Part shown: positions 15,667-23,938 of the stretch, one piece after another
Position numbering within the stretch: the stretch's first letter is position 1
How the letters are laid out: the number at the start of each line of letters is the position of its first letter
NCBI GenBank assembly: GCA_965217265.1
Contig: CBDCHP010000006.1
Span: 62,001-126,000 of the forward strand
Reading direction: 5' to 3'
DNA: 64,000 bases
Source: JAGRGG01 sp965217265
GTDB lineage: Bacteria; Pseudomonadota; Alphaproteobacteria; Geminicoccales; Geminicoccaceae
Notes under the pieces: model-generated
What the model saw: the letters and a program-made list of their open reading frames with translations, nothing else
What the model was told of the DNA's origin: nothing
The model's database searches: none
Position numbers and translations under genes: made by a program

Positions 15667-18327
15667 ATGCGGCTCAAGGACTATCAGCAAGCCTGCCTAG
15701 AGAAGCTGCGCCTCTACCTGGAGGAGGCGCGGCTGACCGGCGACCCGGCACTCGCCTTCGAGCTGCGCGCCGACGCCGCGCCGGGGCGGGACGCGCCGGC
15801 CCCCTACCGCCCGGTCGAGGGGCTGGGCGACGTCCCCTACGTCTGCCTGCGCGTGCCGACCGGCGGCGGCAAGACGGTGATGGCGGCGCACGGCATCCCG
15901 ATCGCGGCCGGGGCGTACCTGGAGCGGGACTACCCGCTCGCCCTGTGGCTCGTGCCGACCAGCACGATCAGGAAGCAGACCGTCGAGGCGCTGAAAGACG
16001 CGCGCCACCCCTACCGGCGGGCGCTGGATGGGCTCTACGGCCCCGGCAAGGTGCTGGTCCTGGACCTCGCCGAGTTCGCCCAGATCCTGCCGCACGATCT
16101 GGGCGCGCGCTGCGTCGTCGTCGTCGCGACGATCCAGAGCTTTCGCGCCGCCAACACCGAGGGACGCCGGGTCTACGCCACCAACGAGGCGTTCGAGCCG
16201 CACTTCGCCAAGCTGGCGCACCCGCCCGCGTGGCTGGAGCCGGACGAGGCGAGGGGCGGGCCCAAGCTCAGCTTCGCCAACCTCTGCGCCATGATGGGGC
16301 CGCTCGTCATCGTCGACGAGGCGCACAACGCCCGGAGTTCTTTGAGCTTCGCGACCCTGGCCCGGCTGCGCCCGCGCTGCGTGATCGAGATGACGGCGAC
16401 GCCGGCGAAGGACAGCAACGTTCTCGCCCGCGTCGCGGCGGCGGAACTCCTGGCCGAGGAGATGATCAAGCTGCCGGTCGTGCTCTCCGAGCACAAGACG
16501 TGGGCCGCCGCCGTGCATCAGGCGGTCGAGACCCGCGCGATGCTGGCGAGGGAGGCTTCGAGCGACCCGGACGGCATCCGCCCGATCGCGCTGTTCAAGG
16601 CGCAGGACAAGACCGGCGAGGTGACGGTCGAGGCGCTCAAACGCCACCTGATCGAGCACGAGCGGGTGGACGAGGGGGCGATCCGCGTCGCCACCGGCGA
16701 GCAGCGCGAACTGGACGGCGTCGACCTCGCCGACCCGAGATGCCCCGTCGAGCACGTCATCACCGTCGAGGCCTTGAAGGAGGGCTGGGACTGCCCGTCG
16801 GCCTACGTGTTCTGCTCGGTCGCCGACGTGCGCTCGGCGACGGCGGTCGAGCAGCTCTTGGGCCGGGTCTTGCGGATGCCCTACGCCAAGCGGCGGGCGA
16901 ACGACGCCCTGAACAAGGCCTACGCCCACGTCGCCAGCGACGATTTCGCCAGCGCCGCCGTGGCCCTCGCCGACAAGATGATCCAGAACATGGGCTTCGA
17001 GCCCGAGGAGGCCGAGCGGGCGATCGAGGCCCGGCTGCCCTTCGACGGCGACGACACCGACGGGGACGAGGACGGGCTGCCCCTGTGGACGCCCCCGCCG
17101 ACGGGGCGCCAGATCGCGCTAGAGGTAGACGGGCACCCGGACGTGAGCGACCTGGACGAGGCCGAGCGCCGCGCGCTCAAGATCGTGCCCCGAGCGGGCG
17201 GGACGTGCGCCGTCACCGTGACGGGTAAAGCGAGCGAGCGGGTGGCACTGGCACTCGCGGCGGCGGCGAAGCCCGGGCGGCGCGAGGCGGTCGAGCGCCG
17301 GGTGGCGGCACACAACCGGGAGATCGAGGCGGCGCAGGCGCCCGCCGAGCGGGGCGCGCGGCTGGTCCTGCCGCAGTTGGCGCTCGACCTCGGCCACGGG
17401 CTCGGCCCCGTCCTGGTCGAGCCCGAACTGCTCGACGAACTGGGCGCGTGGCGCTTGAGCGACGGGTCGGCGGCGCTCGACGCTAGCGCCTTCGACGTGC
17501 GCGAGGAGGCCGAGTTCTGGCGCATCGACCTCGGCGGCCGGCGGCTCAAGGTGGCGCACGTCGCGCAGCACGTCCTAGAGTTGGGCCTGCTCGACACCGA
17601 CTGGCGCGAGGACGACCTGCTCGGCTGGCTCGACGGCCAGACCCGCAGCGACGACGTGATCCAGGCAGACCGCTGGACGTGGCTCGGCCGCGCGCTCGAC
17701 CACCTGACGCGCGAGCGCGGGCTGAACCTCGCCGACCTCGTGCGCTTCAAGTTCCCGCTCGCCGAGGCGCTCAAGGCCCTGATCCGCCGCAACCGCGGTG
17801 CGGCGCGCGAGCGGGCCTACCAGCAAAACCTGTTCGCGCCGGCGGCACCCGTCGTCGTCGACGTGGACCACGCCCTCGCGATCGAGCCGCACCTCTACGC
17901 GCCGCGCTGGCCCTACCGGGGCCGGTTCGCGTTCGCCAAGCACTTCACCGGCCGGCCGGGCGAGCTGAACGCGCAAGGCGAGGAGCACGACTGCGCCGTG
18001 GCGATCGAGCGCCACCCCAAGGTCGCGACGTGGCTGCGCAACCTCGCCGGGCCGGGCGGCGGGCGCGAGCGGCGCAGCTTCTGGCTGCCCTTGGCGGGAG
18101 GGCGCTTCTACCCGGACTTCGTCGGCGCCCTCGACGACGGCCGCGCCTTCGTGATCGAGTACAAGGGCGCGGCCTACGCCAGCAACGACGACAGCCGCGA
18201 CAAGAAGCGGATCGGCGCCTTGTGGGCCGAGAACAGCGGCGGCAAGGCCGTGTTCGCGATGGTCGAGCGGCGGGGCCGTGAAGGGCAGAATGTGACCGAA
18301 CAGCTCGTCAAGGCGTTCGCGGCGTAG
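15667..18327 (+). CDS. res: Type III restriction enzyme Res subunit
   Basis: The 886-residue protein has a superfamily 2 helicase core: Walker A PTGGGKT at residues 64-70, DEAH box VDEAHN at about 216-221, motif III MTATPAKD near 240, and a late helicase motif QLLGRVLRMPY near 395. The C-terminus carries a PD-(D/E)XK nuclease: YPDFV at about residue 815 and VIEYKG at about 830. This is the domain order of type III Res subunits, which translocate or signal along DNA and cut when two unmodified sites meet. It starts 6 bp after mod, so the two are surely co-transcribed. All key motifs are present, so the system appears active. Confidence 0.9.
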   Translation: MRLKDYQQACLEKLRLYLEEARLTGDPALAFELRADAAPGRDAPAPYRPVEGLGDVPYVCLRVPTGGGKTVMAAHGIPIAAGAYLERDYPLALWLVPTSTIRKQTVEALKDARHPYRRALDGLYGPGKVLVLDLAEFAQILPHDLGARCVVVVATIQSFRAANTEGRRVYATNEAFEPHFAKLAHPPAWLEPDEARGGPKLSFANLCAMMGPLVIVDEAHNARSSLSFATLARLRPRCVIEMTATPAKDSNVLARVAAAELLAEEMIKLPVVLSEHKTWAAAVHQAVETRAMLAREASSDPDGIRPIALFKAQDKTGEVTVEALKRHLIEHERVDEGAIRVATGEQRELDGVDLADPRCPVEHVITVEALKEGWDCPSAYVFCSVADVRSATAVEQLLGRVLRMPYAKRRANDALNKAYAHVASDDFASAAVALADKMIQNMGFEPEEAERAIEARLPFDGDDTDGDEDGLPLWTPPPTGRQIALEVDGHPDVSDLDEAERRALKIVPRAGGTCAVTVTGKASERVALALAAAAKPGRREAVERRVAAHNREIEAAQAPAERGARLVLPQLALDLGHGLGPVLVEPELLDELGAWRLSDGSAALDASAFDVREEAEFWRIDLGGRRLKVAHVAQHVLELGLLDTDWREDDLLGWLDGQTRSDDVIQADRWTWLGRALDHLTRERGLNLADLVRFKFPLAEALKALIRRNRGAARERAYQQNLFAPAAPVVVDVDHALAIEPHLYAPRWPYRGRFAFAKHFTGRPGELNAQGEEHDCAVAIERHPKVATWLRNLAGPGGGRERRSFWLPLAGGRFYPDFVGALDDGRAFVIEYKGAAYASNDDSRDKKRIGALWAENSGGKAVFAMVERRGREGQNVTEQLVKAFAA

Positions 18328-18387
18328 CGGGGTGCGGCGGCACCGGCTTGCCCCGGCCGGCAGGAGCCGACATGCTCAAGGGGCGCT

Positions 18388-18817
18388 GGGCCGGCCGAGC
18401 CACGCCGGCCGCCTTGAACGGGTCTCGCGGGGTGTCGGTAGTCGCCCGCGGGCGGCGCCGCCCCCCGCTTCCAGGGTTTAAGGAAGGGCGGCTCAGGCCG
18501 CCGCGTCGGCTGGGCCCGGCCGGCGCCGGGACGCCGCGAACGCGCCTTCGGGTGCGCTTATTGGCTGAAGCGGGTTGACGCCGCGGCCCGTGGGCGTAAG
18601 CCGCCGGCAAGCCTTAACCGGCCCGCGCGGCGTTCGGTCCCCGGATTTGATCTACCGGATCGGTCGGGCGCCGCGTCCCGTCGCGCCGCACGGTTCCCGG
18701 TTTTGACACCGGACCGGCCGGGCGTCGCGCGACCGGATTTGCCCCGGCCCCCGCGCATAAGGGGGATCTCGCCATCGGCGGGATCGGGAAGGGGCCGGCG
18801 CTCCCCCTCCCGGGGCA
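18388..18817. repeat. Island repeat, long copy 1
   Basis: This segment matches 21339-21712 in the same orientation over most of its length, starting with GGGCCGGCCGAGCCACGCC and ending near CGCTCCCCCTCCCGGGGC. Copy 1 is longer because part of it is tandemly duplicated (around 18635-18735). It overlaps the 3' end of the polyvalent-protein frame. A third partial copy lies at 19667-19742. Confidence 0.7.
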
Positions 18818-21806
18818 ACCTTTCTGTCCTCAAAGCCGTCGGCCCCATGGCCAGCGCCGCGTTCACCGTCCGATAACCCGATCGGTCCTCGGCCAGGCGC
18901 GCGACGCGATCGTCTTGCGGCCGAAGCGTCAGCGCAAGCTTGGACAGCGGACGAGATCGGGGCCGATCCGCCGGTTTTCCAAGTGCGTCGCGCAGGCCGG
19001 GTTCCTCCTGCCAGAGCCGCTCAGGCCCGTCATCCTCGTGTGCGCCCCGCTTCTCTTCAGGCTTGTCGTCGTCGCGGGGCGCCTCTACCTCGGTATCAGG
19101 CGGCCCTGCTCCCTCCGTCTTCCCTATATCCTGGGACGGCGGTGCGTAGGGTGGGCTGGGTTGCAATCCTCCCTCTCCACCGGAGTCGTCCCCCCCGCCG
19201 TCGCGGTAGAGCAACAGCGTCTCTAGCATCCGCTCGAACACCGCTTCCACCTCCGGCGTTGCCCCCTTGCCCTGTGCTTTGAACCCGTCGAACAGCCGGG
19301 CCATGAAGGTCGCCAGCGTCTTGAACACCCCCTCCAGGGCCGAGGAAGGCGCGGCGGCGCCGGCGGTCCAGGCCTCGAAGGCGCCGGCGATCTTCTCGTG
19401 GTGCGCCGGCAGCAAGGGGCCGTTCCCCGCCCCGGTCCAGCGCTTGAGCGTGGCGAGGTCGGACGCCAGGCCGGAATCGTGCGGCGCCAGGTCCTGCATC
19501 ACCATCGTGAACAGGTGCGCCGTCTCGTGCACCACCGTGCTGGCGTCGGCCGTCTCGAACAGCTCGATCACCGCCCGGCCGTCCTCATTCAGCGTGATCG
19601 CACCCCTGGGTGCGCCCTCGCCGGGTTGCTCCAGGCGGCCGGAACCGCCATCTTTGGACTTGCTCTGGCCCCCGCGCGAAAGGGGGGTTTCGCCCTCGGC
19701 GGGATCGAGACGGGACCGGCGCTCCCCCTCCCAGAGCAAATCCACCTGCTTGAGGCCAGTCGGTCGAACGGCCAGCGCCGTACTCACCGTCCAGTATCCT
19801 GACCCGTCCGCCGCCGGCCGCAGCTCGACGATGGCCACCGAGGCTGGTCGGCCACGCTTGGCGAGCAGGATGGCACCCCCTTTGCCGCGATAGACGGCGT
19901 CGAAGGACCGGCCGATGTCGGCGACGAAGGCGGCCACGTCGTCGAAGCTCAAGGCCGCAATCTCCGTTCCGTGCCGCGCCTTGATGTGCGCCTCGCCGAA
20001 GCCCCGGTCGGTCGCCGCGTCGTGCGTCCCCTCCGCCAGCCGGATCGGCCCGGCCTCGCGGCCGACCGCCTGGGCGACGTCGGGCCGGATCGAGCCGAGG
20101 TTGGGGCTGCCCGTGTCGAGCGCGACGAAGCGCCCTTCGGCCAAGTCGACGTAGCGCGCCTCGCCCGTGGCCACCCCCGGCCGCGGCCGCTCGGGCGGCG
20201 GCTGGAACAACGTCTCCGGGGAGCGCCGCAGCGCCTGCCCCTGCTTGGCCGTCACCGCATCCAGGATTGCCCCGGCCTTGGCCGGCGCCGCGCCGAACAT
20301 GTCGGCCCCCGGCGCGCGCTTGCCGGCCTCGCCCACCACGCCGTCGAGCAGTTCGGCGAGGCGCCCCCGGCCCTTGAGCCGGACGCCGGACTTTGTGCGG
20401 TGCAGCATGGCGCCGAGCCACGCCCGGCCTTCGTCGCCCAAGCCCCCGCCCAGCATGTCCTGCTGCAGCAAGGGGAAGTCGAGCGGCTGCTTGGCCTCGC
20501 GTGCCTGGACGACGGCGCGCACCGATTCCAGCAGCCCCGGCACAAGGTCGCCCTCGGCAGCAATGCCGCCCGCCTCGATGCCGGCCTTGAGCCGCGCCAC
20601 GCCCGGCGCCGCGTCGGCCAGCGCCTTGCCCAAGGGGCCGAGTTCGTCGTCGGCGCTCTCGACCAGCCGCGCCGTCAGATCCGCGTCGCCGTAGGCACGC
20701 GCCAGCAAGGCCGCCTCGATCCTGGCCGCCCCGGCCCGCGCCAGCGTGCCGTCGGCCGCCATCAGCCCGGCCCGCTCGGACGCCGGCAGCGCGTCGATGA
20801 AGGCGCGCACGAAGGGGCGGTTCGCCGCCGCTTGCAGGTCCGGCGCGCGCACCAAGTCCAGCACGTCCGGCGCCAGCCGCTCGGCGTCGCCGGCGGCCTG
20901 CTCGGCGGCACCCATCCTGGCAACGGTCGCTTCGTTCGCCTGCCGCGTGAAGCGCACGCGCGCGTCGGGCGTGAGTTGTGTGGTCCGCCGGCGGACCAGG
21001 ACCGGCGCCGTCATGCCCTCGACCGCGAAGCCCTGGTCGGCTAAGTACCGACGATAGCGCCCGGCGCCCTCCATCCCCTGGCCGTACGCCCGGCGCAGCG
21101 CCAGCGTCCGGCCGTTGCCGCTCTCGACCACGCCCTCTGGCCCGACGATCGGCGCGCCCTCGCCCGGCGTCGGCGTCTCCCCGAGCAGGCGCGGGTCGAG
21201 CTTGGCCGCCAGCGCCGCCACCTGCTCGGCGCTGGCGGCCCGCGTCCGGTCGCGCGGCTGGAGTTCGGGCGGGAAGGCCGGGTGCGCCCTTGCTGGCTTG
21301 TTCAAGGCGGCCGGAACCGCCATCCTTGGAGAAGCGCCGGGCCGGCCGAGCCACGCCGGCCGCCTTGAACAGGTCTCGCGGGGTGTCCGTCCTCGCCCGC
21401 GGGCGGCGCGCTCCTGCTTCCAGGGTCGAAGGAGGGGCGGTGCAGGCCGCCGCGTCGGCTGGGCCCGGCCGACGCTGGGGCGGCGCGGACGCTCCCTTGG
21501 ATGCGCCGTCGGCGAGAGACAGGTTGACGCCGTGGCCCGTGGGTGTAAGCCGCACCGGATCGCTCGGGTGCCGCGTCGCGCCGCTCGGTCCCCGGAATCG
21601 ATATCGGACCGGCCGGGCGTTGCACGGCAGGGTTCGCCCTGGCCCCCGCGCGACAAGGGGGATCCCGCCGCCGGCAGGATCGAGGTGGGATCGGCGCTCC
21701 CCCTCCCGGGGCGACCACCCTCGGGTGGCCGGCCTCTTCCCGCTATCATTCGCGCGGTGCTTGGGGCAGGCATCCGGGGTGGTGTCGGGTCAGGTCTAGT
21801 CATCAT
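18558..21806 (-). CDS. Polyvalent protein (DdrB/ParB-like, nuclease-like and zincin-like regions), 5' end eroded
   Basis: The open frame encodes up to 1,082 residues, but only about nt 18900-21280 looks like a genuine protein. In order: a DdrB/ParB-like domain (PRDRTRAAS, then APIVGPEGVVESGNGRT, near nt 21080-21250); a long helical region; a phage barnase/EndoU/RelE-like nuclease region (GFGEAHIKARHG near nt 19970-20000); a zincin-like motif VVHETAHLF (nt about 19509-19535); and a Glu/Asp/Pro-rich tail. This mix is characteristic of the polyvalent proteins of phages and conjugative elements, thought to be co-injected and to counter host defences. The N-terminal 160 residues and the C-terminus are translations of the island repeat, no good start is visible, and family members are usually much longer, so I regard it as truncated. 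A PLxRGG motif recurs three times. Confidence 0.6.
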   Translation of the reverse strand: MMTRPDPTPPRMPAPSTARMIAGRGRPPEGGRPGRGSADPTSILPAAGSPLSRGGQGEPCRATPGRSDIDSGDRAARRGTRAIRCGLHPRATASTCLSPTAHPRERPRRPSVGRAQPTRRPAPPLLRPWKQERAARGRGRTPRETCSRRPAWLGRPGASPRMAVPAALNKPARAHPAFPPELQPRDRTRAASAEQVAALAAKLDPRLLGETPTPGEGAPIVGPEGVVESGNGRTLALRRAYGQGMEGAGRYRRYLADQGFAVEGMTAPVLVRRRTTQLTPDARVRFTRQANEATVARMGAAEQAAGDAERLAPDVLDLVRAPDLQAAANRPFVRAFIDALPASERAGLMAADGTLARAGAARIEAALLARAYGDADLTARLVESADDELGPLGKALADAAPGVARLKAGIEAGGIAAEGDLVPGLLESVRAVVQAREAKQPLDFPLLQQDMLGGGLGDEGRAWLGAMLHRTKSGVRLKGRGRLAELLDGVVGEAGKRAPGADMFGAAPAKAGAILDAVTAKQGQALRRSPETLFQPPPERPRPGVATGEARYVDLAEGRFVALDTGSPNLGSIRPDVAQAVGREAGPIRLAEGTHDAATDRGFGEAHIKARHGTEIAALSFDDVAAFVADIGRSFDAVYRGKGGAILLAKRGRPASVAIVELRPAADGSGYWTVSTALAVRPTGLKQVDLLWEGERRSRLDPAEGETPLSRGGQSKSKDGGSGRLEQPGEGAPRGAITLNEDGRAVIELFETADASTVVHETAHLFTMVMQDLAPHDSGLASDLATLKRWTGAGNGPLLPAHHEKIAGAFEAWTAGAAAPSSALEGVFKTLATFMARLFDGFKAQGKGATPEVEAVFERMLETLLLYRDGGGDDSGGEGGLQPSPPYAPPSQDIGKTEGAGPPDTEVEAPRDDDKPEEKRGAHEDDGPERLWQEEPGLRDALGKPADRPRSRPLSKLALTLRPQDDRVARLAEDRSGYRTVNAALAMGPTALRTERLPREGERRPLPDPADGEIPLMRGGRGKSGRATPGRSGVKTGNRAARRDAAPDRSGRSNPGTERRAGRLRLAGGLRPRAAASTRFSQ
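19608..19742. repeat. Island repeat inside the polyvalent-protein frame
   Basis: Bases 19608-19658 match 11804-11854 and 21281-21330, and contain the small palindrome GGCGGCCGGAACCGCC. Bases 19667-19742 match the last 75 bp of the long copies at 18.7 and 21.65 kb. Here the repeat runs in frame between the nuclease-like and zincin-like regions of the polyvalent protein, adding about 45 residues without a stop. Confidence 0.65.
21281..21712. repeat. Island repeat, long copy 2 with the short repeat in front
   Basis: 21281-21330 is the short repeat (palindrome GGCGGCCGGAACCGCC); 21339-21712 is the long repeat matching 18388-18817. The block replaces what should be the N-terminal coding part of the polyvalent-protein gene. 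Both long copies have the same orientation, about 2.95 kb apart, so recombination between them would delete the gene. Confidence 0.7.
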
Positions 21807-22041
21807 CTAGGCTGGAAGACCTGACACCCCCCGAGCCGGTCCCGCTGGAACCTTAGCCAACACCCGGCGCCCTCGCCTGTCCGCCGAATACGGGATCATA
21901 CCGTCGGCGAAAGTTGCAGCTCTGTGCGCCTCACGGTGCGTCGGCGCAGCGATGACGGCCGTCGCGCTCGGCGGTGGGGCTAGGTTGGCGCGCGGGCGCT
22001 CGCTCGGTGTCCGTTCGGCAATCCAGCGCCTCGGAACCGTC

Positions 22042-22536
22042 ATGCGTCCACCTGATCCCGCCAGCCTACCGGGCGTGGCCCTGAGCGGCACCGATCCGGC
22101 GCCCGAGCGCCAGCCCGAGTGGCGCCTGCCGCCCGAGTGGCCGGGCTGGACCATGGCGCTCGTCGGCTGCCTCATGGGCATGATCGGCGCTTGCGCCTAC
22201 GCCGAAGCACAGCCCGGGTGGCAGACGACGGCCAGCCTCGTCGTGCTCTACGCCGGGGCCGCGATAGGGTTCGGCGCCACGCGCGTGGTCCTGCCGCTCA
22301 TCGCAAGGCGGGCCAACGCGGCCGAGCAAGCGCAGCTCGTCGCGGCCAACGCCATCCCGCGCGCGACGATCGACCGGGTCATCATGCACGGCATGGCGAC
22401 GGACCCGGTGGCATTCGTCCACGCTATGAGGCGGCGTCACGAGGCGCATCGGCAGGCCGGGCTGCTCTACGAGGCCGAGTTCTGGGCGCGGGTGTCGCTG
22501 CGGATCGAAGAAATTTTGTGCGGTAAGCGGAACTGA
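22042..22536 (+). CDS. Small membrane protein of the island, about 164 aa
   Basis: Family not recognised. Two hydrophobic segments, about residues 34-53 (WTMALVGCLMGMIGACAYA) and 60-83 (TTASLVVLYAGAAIGFGATR), are followed by a cytoplasmic-looking helical tail rich in Arg, Ala and Glu. A start at ATG 22042 gives a compact protein; an in-frame ATG at 21952 would add 30 residues without a better ribosome site. It is the last gene of the island before the right attachment site. Two-helix membrane proteins are common as immunity or exclusion functions in mobile elements, but nothing specific supports that here. Confidence 0.55.
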   Translation: MRPPDPASLPGVALSGTDPAPERQPEWRLPPEWPGWTMALVGCLMGMIGACAYAEAQPGWQTTASLVVLYAGAAIGFGATRVVLPLIARRANAAEQAQLVAANAIPRATIDRVIMHGMATDPVAFVHAMRRRHEAHRQAGLLYEAEFWARVSLRIEEILCGKRN

Positions 22537-22646
22537 GCCGCCCGAGCAGGTGGCCAGCGCCGGGCTCACAGGCCAGAGGCCGGATCTGCTCGTCACTTCG
22601 CCACTTGGCTAAAGCCGGACAGTTCAGGCTCTAACTTGCCGCCGCG

Positions 22647-22666
22647 CGCTTCCGGTAGGCTTCCGG
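22647..22666. repeat. GGCTTCCGG pair near the right attachment site
   Basis: CGCTTCCGG at 22647-22655 and GGCTTCCGG at 22658-22666 repeat the 9-mer found twice directly and once inverted at 4850-4907. They lie about 50 bp from the right 46-bp core, a position that fits integrase arm sites. Confidence 0.4.
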
Positions 22667-22712
22667 CGGCTCTCGGGCAGTTGGGCGAGTTGCCTCTAAG
22701 CGCTTGAAAACA

Positions 22713-22758
22713 TTGGAGCGGGCGATGAGATTCGAACTCACGACCCCAACCTTGGCAA
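22713..22758. repeat. attR: Right attachment site within tRNA-Gly
   Basis: Identical to 4685-4730 over 46 bp. Here the repeat continues into a complete tRNA, so integration kept a functional tRNA gene at this end. The distance between the two copies sets the element at about 18 kb. Confidence 0.9.
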
Positions 22759-22788
22759 GGTTGTGCTCTACCCCTGAGCTACGCCCGC
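22714..22788 (-). tRNA. glyT: tRNA-Gly (anticodon GCC)
   Basis: Read on the minus strand it begins GCGGGCGTAGCTCAGGGG and ends CGCCCGCTCCA, so the 7-bp acceptor stem pairs perfectly and CCA is encoded. The anticodon arm is CAACC-TTGCCAA-GGTTG, giving GCC, and the T arm has GAGTTCGAATCTC. It decodes GGC/GGU glycine codons and is the integration target of the 18-kb island. Confidence 0.96.
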
Positions 22789-22812
22789 GCTCCCGTTTTC
22801 GGGGTGAGGCGG

Positions 22813-22841
22813 TTGATAGCGGCACTCGCTCGGGTTGGCAA
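22813..22841 (-). promoter_or_regulatory. Promoter of tRNA-Gly
   Basis: On the minus strand TTGCCA (22841-22836) and TATCAA (22818-22813) are separated by 17 bp, upstream of the tRNA 5' end at 22788. Spacing and sequence fit a housekeeping sigma-70 promoter. It lies outside the island, so tRNA expression survives integration. Confidence 0.5.
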
Positions 22842-22993
22842 GCCCCCGCGGTGCCGGATCTCGCGCGCGATGCGCCGCCGCTCGCATCATCTCGCATCAT
22901 GATAGGCGCAGGGTTGCGAAGCGGCGGCCCGCCTTCCATCTTAACCGGCAGAATCGCGAAGTACCGGCCTCGGCAGTCGTCCGGCCCGGATTG

Positions 22994-23938
22994 ATGAAGG
23001 CCCAATCCATGCAGCTCTTCGGCATGAACAAGAAGCCGGCTCCGGCAGCCGCCGCCGACACCGATGCCGGGGTGATCAAGAACGGCGGCCTGGAGACGTT
23101 CGCCGCTGACGTCATCCAGGCGTCGCAGACCGTCCCGGTCCTGGTCGATTTCTGGGCGCCCTGGTGCGGCCCTTGCAAGCAGCTCACGCCCGTCTTGGAG
23201 AAGCTGGTCCGGCAGGCGCAGGGCAAGGTCAGGCTCGTCAAGATCAACATCGACGAGAACCCCGAGTTGGCGCAGCAACTGCGCATCCAAAGCGTGCCGA
23301 CGGTCTACGCCTTCTCCGGCGGTCAGCCGGTGACGGGCTTCGCCGGCGCCCAGCCCGAGAGCCAGATCAAGGCCCTGATCGAGCAGCTGACCGGCGGCGG
23401 CGGCCTCGCCGGCGATCCGGCGGCCGACCTCGAAGCGGCCAAGGCGCTGCTCGATGCCGGCCGCACCGACGAGGCGGCCGGGCTCTACAGCGCCTTGCTG
23501 CAGGACGACCCGGCGAACGCCGAGGCACTCGGCGGCCTCGTTCGCTGCCTGATTGCGCAGGGCGAGTTGGCGGGTGCCCGCGAGGTCTTGGGCAACGTTC
23601 CCCCCGAAGCGGCGACGGCGGCACCGATCTTGGGCGCGCAAGCAGCGCTGACGCTGGCCGAGGAGGCGGGCGACCTCGGCGATCCGGCCGAGTTCGAGGC
23701 CCGGATCGCGCGCGATCCCGCCGACCACGACGCGCGCGCGCGCCTCGCGACACTCCTCTTCCTGCGCGGCCGGATCGAGGACGCCCTTGACCACTTGGCG
23801 CACATCGTCCGCACCGACCGGACATGGAACGACGACGGGGCACGCAAGCAGATGGTCAAGCTGTTCGACGCGCTCGGTCCCACCCACCCGCAGACCTTGA
23901 AGGGGCGGCGGATGCTCTCCTCCTTGCTGTTTCGCTGA
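22994..23938 (+). CDS. cnoX: Chaperedoxin CnoX: thioredoxin with TPR-like C-terminus
   Basis: The 314-residue protein has an N-terminal thioredoxin domain (about residues 25-140) with the intact active site WCGPC at 57-61, and a C-terminal helical TPR-like region (about 150-310). This is the YbbN/CnoX layout: a holdase that protects substrates from aggregation and overoxidation and hands them to folding chaperones. E. coli CnoX lacks WCGPC, while alphaproteobacterial versions such as Caulobacter CnoX keep it, so redox activity is expected here. ATG 22994 was chosen because similarity starts shortly after it; the frame is open further upstream. The stop shares a base with the next start. Confidence 0.88.
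   Translation: MKAQSMQLFGMNKKPAPAAAADTDAGVIKNGGLETFAADVIQASQTVPVLVDFWAPWCGPCKQLTPVLEKLVRQAQGKVRLVKINIDENPELAQQLRIQSVPTVYAFSGGQPVTGFAGAQPESQIKALIEQLTGGGGLAGDPAADLEAAKALLDAGRTDEAAGLYSALLQDDPANAEALGGLVRCLIAQGELAGAREVLGNVPPEAATAAPILGAQAALTLAEEAGDLGDPAEFEARIARDPADHDARARLATLLFLRGRIEDALDHLAHIVRTDRTWNDDGARKQMVKLFDALGPTHPQTLKGRRMLSSLLFR

Noticed and set aside
4685..22758. Interpretation of the island as a complete prophage
   Set aside because: No terminase, portal, capsid, tail or lysis genes can be read in the element.
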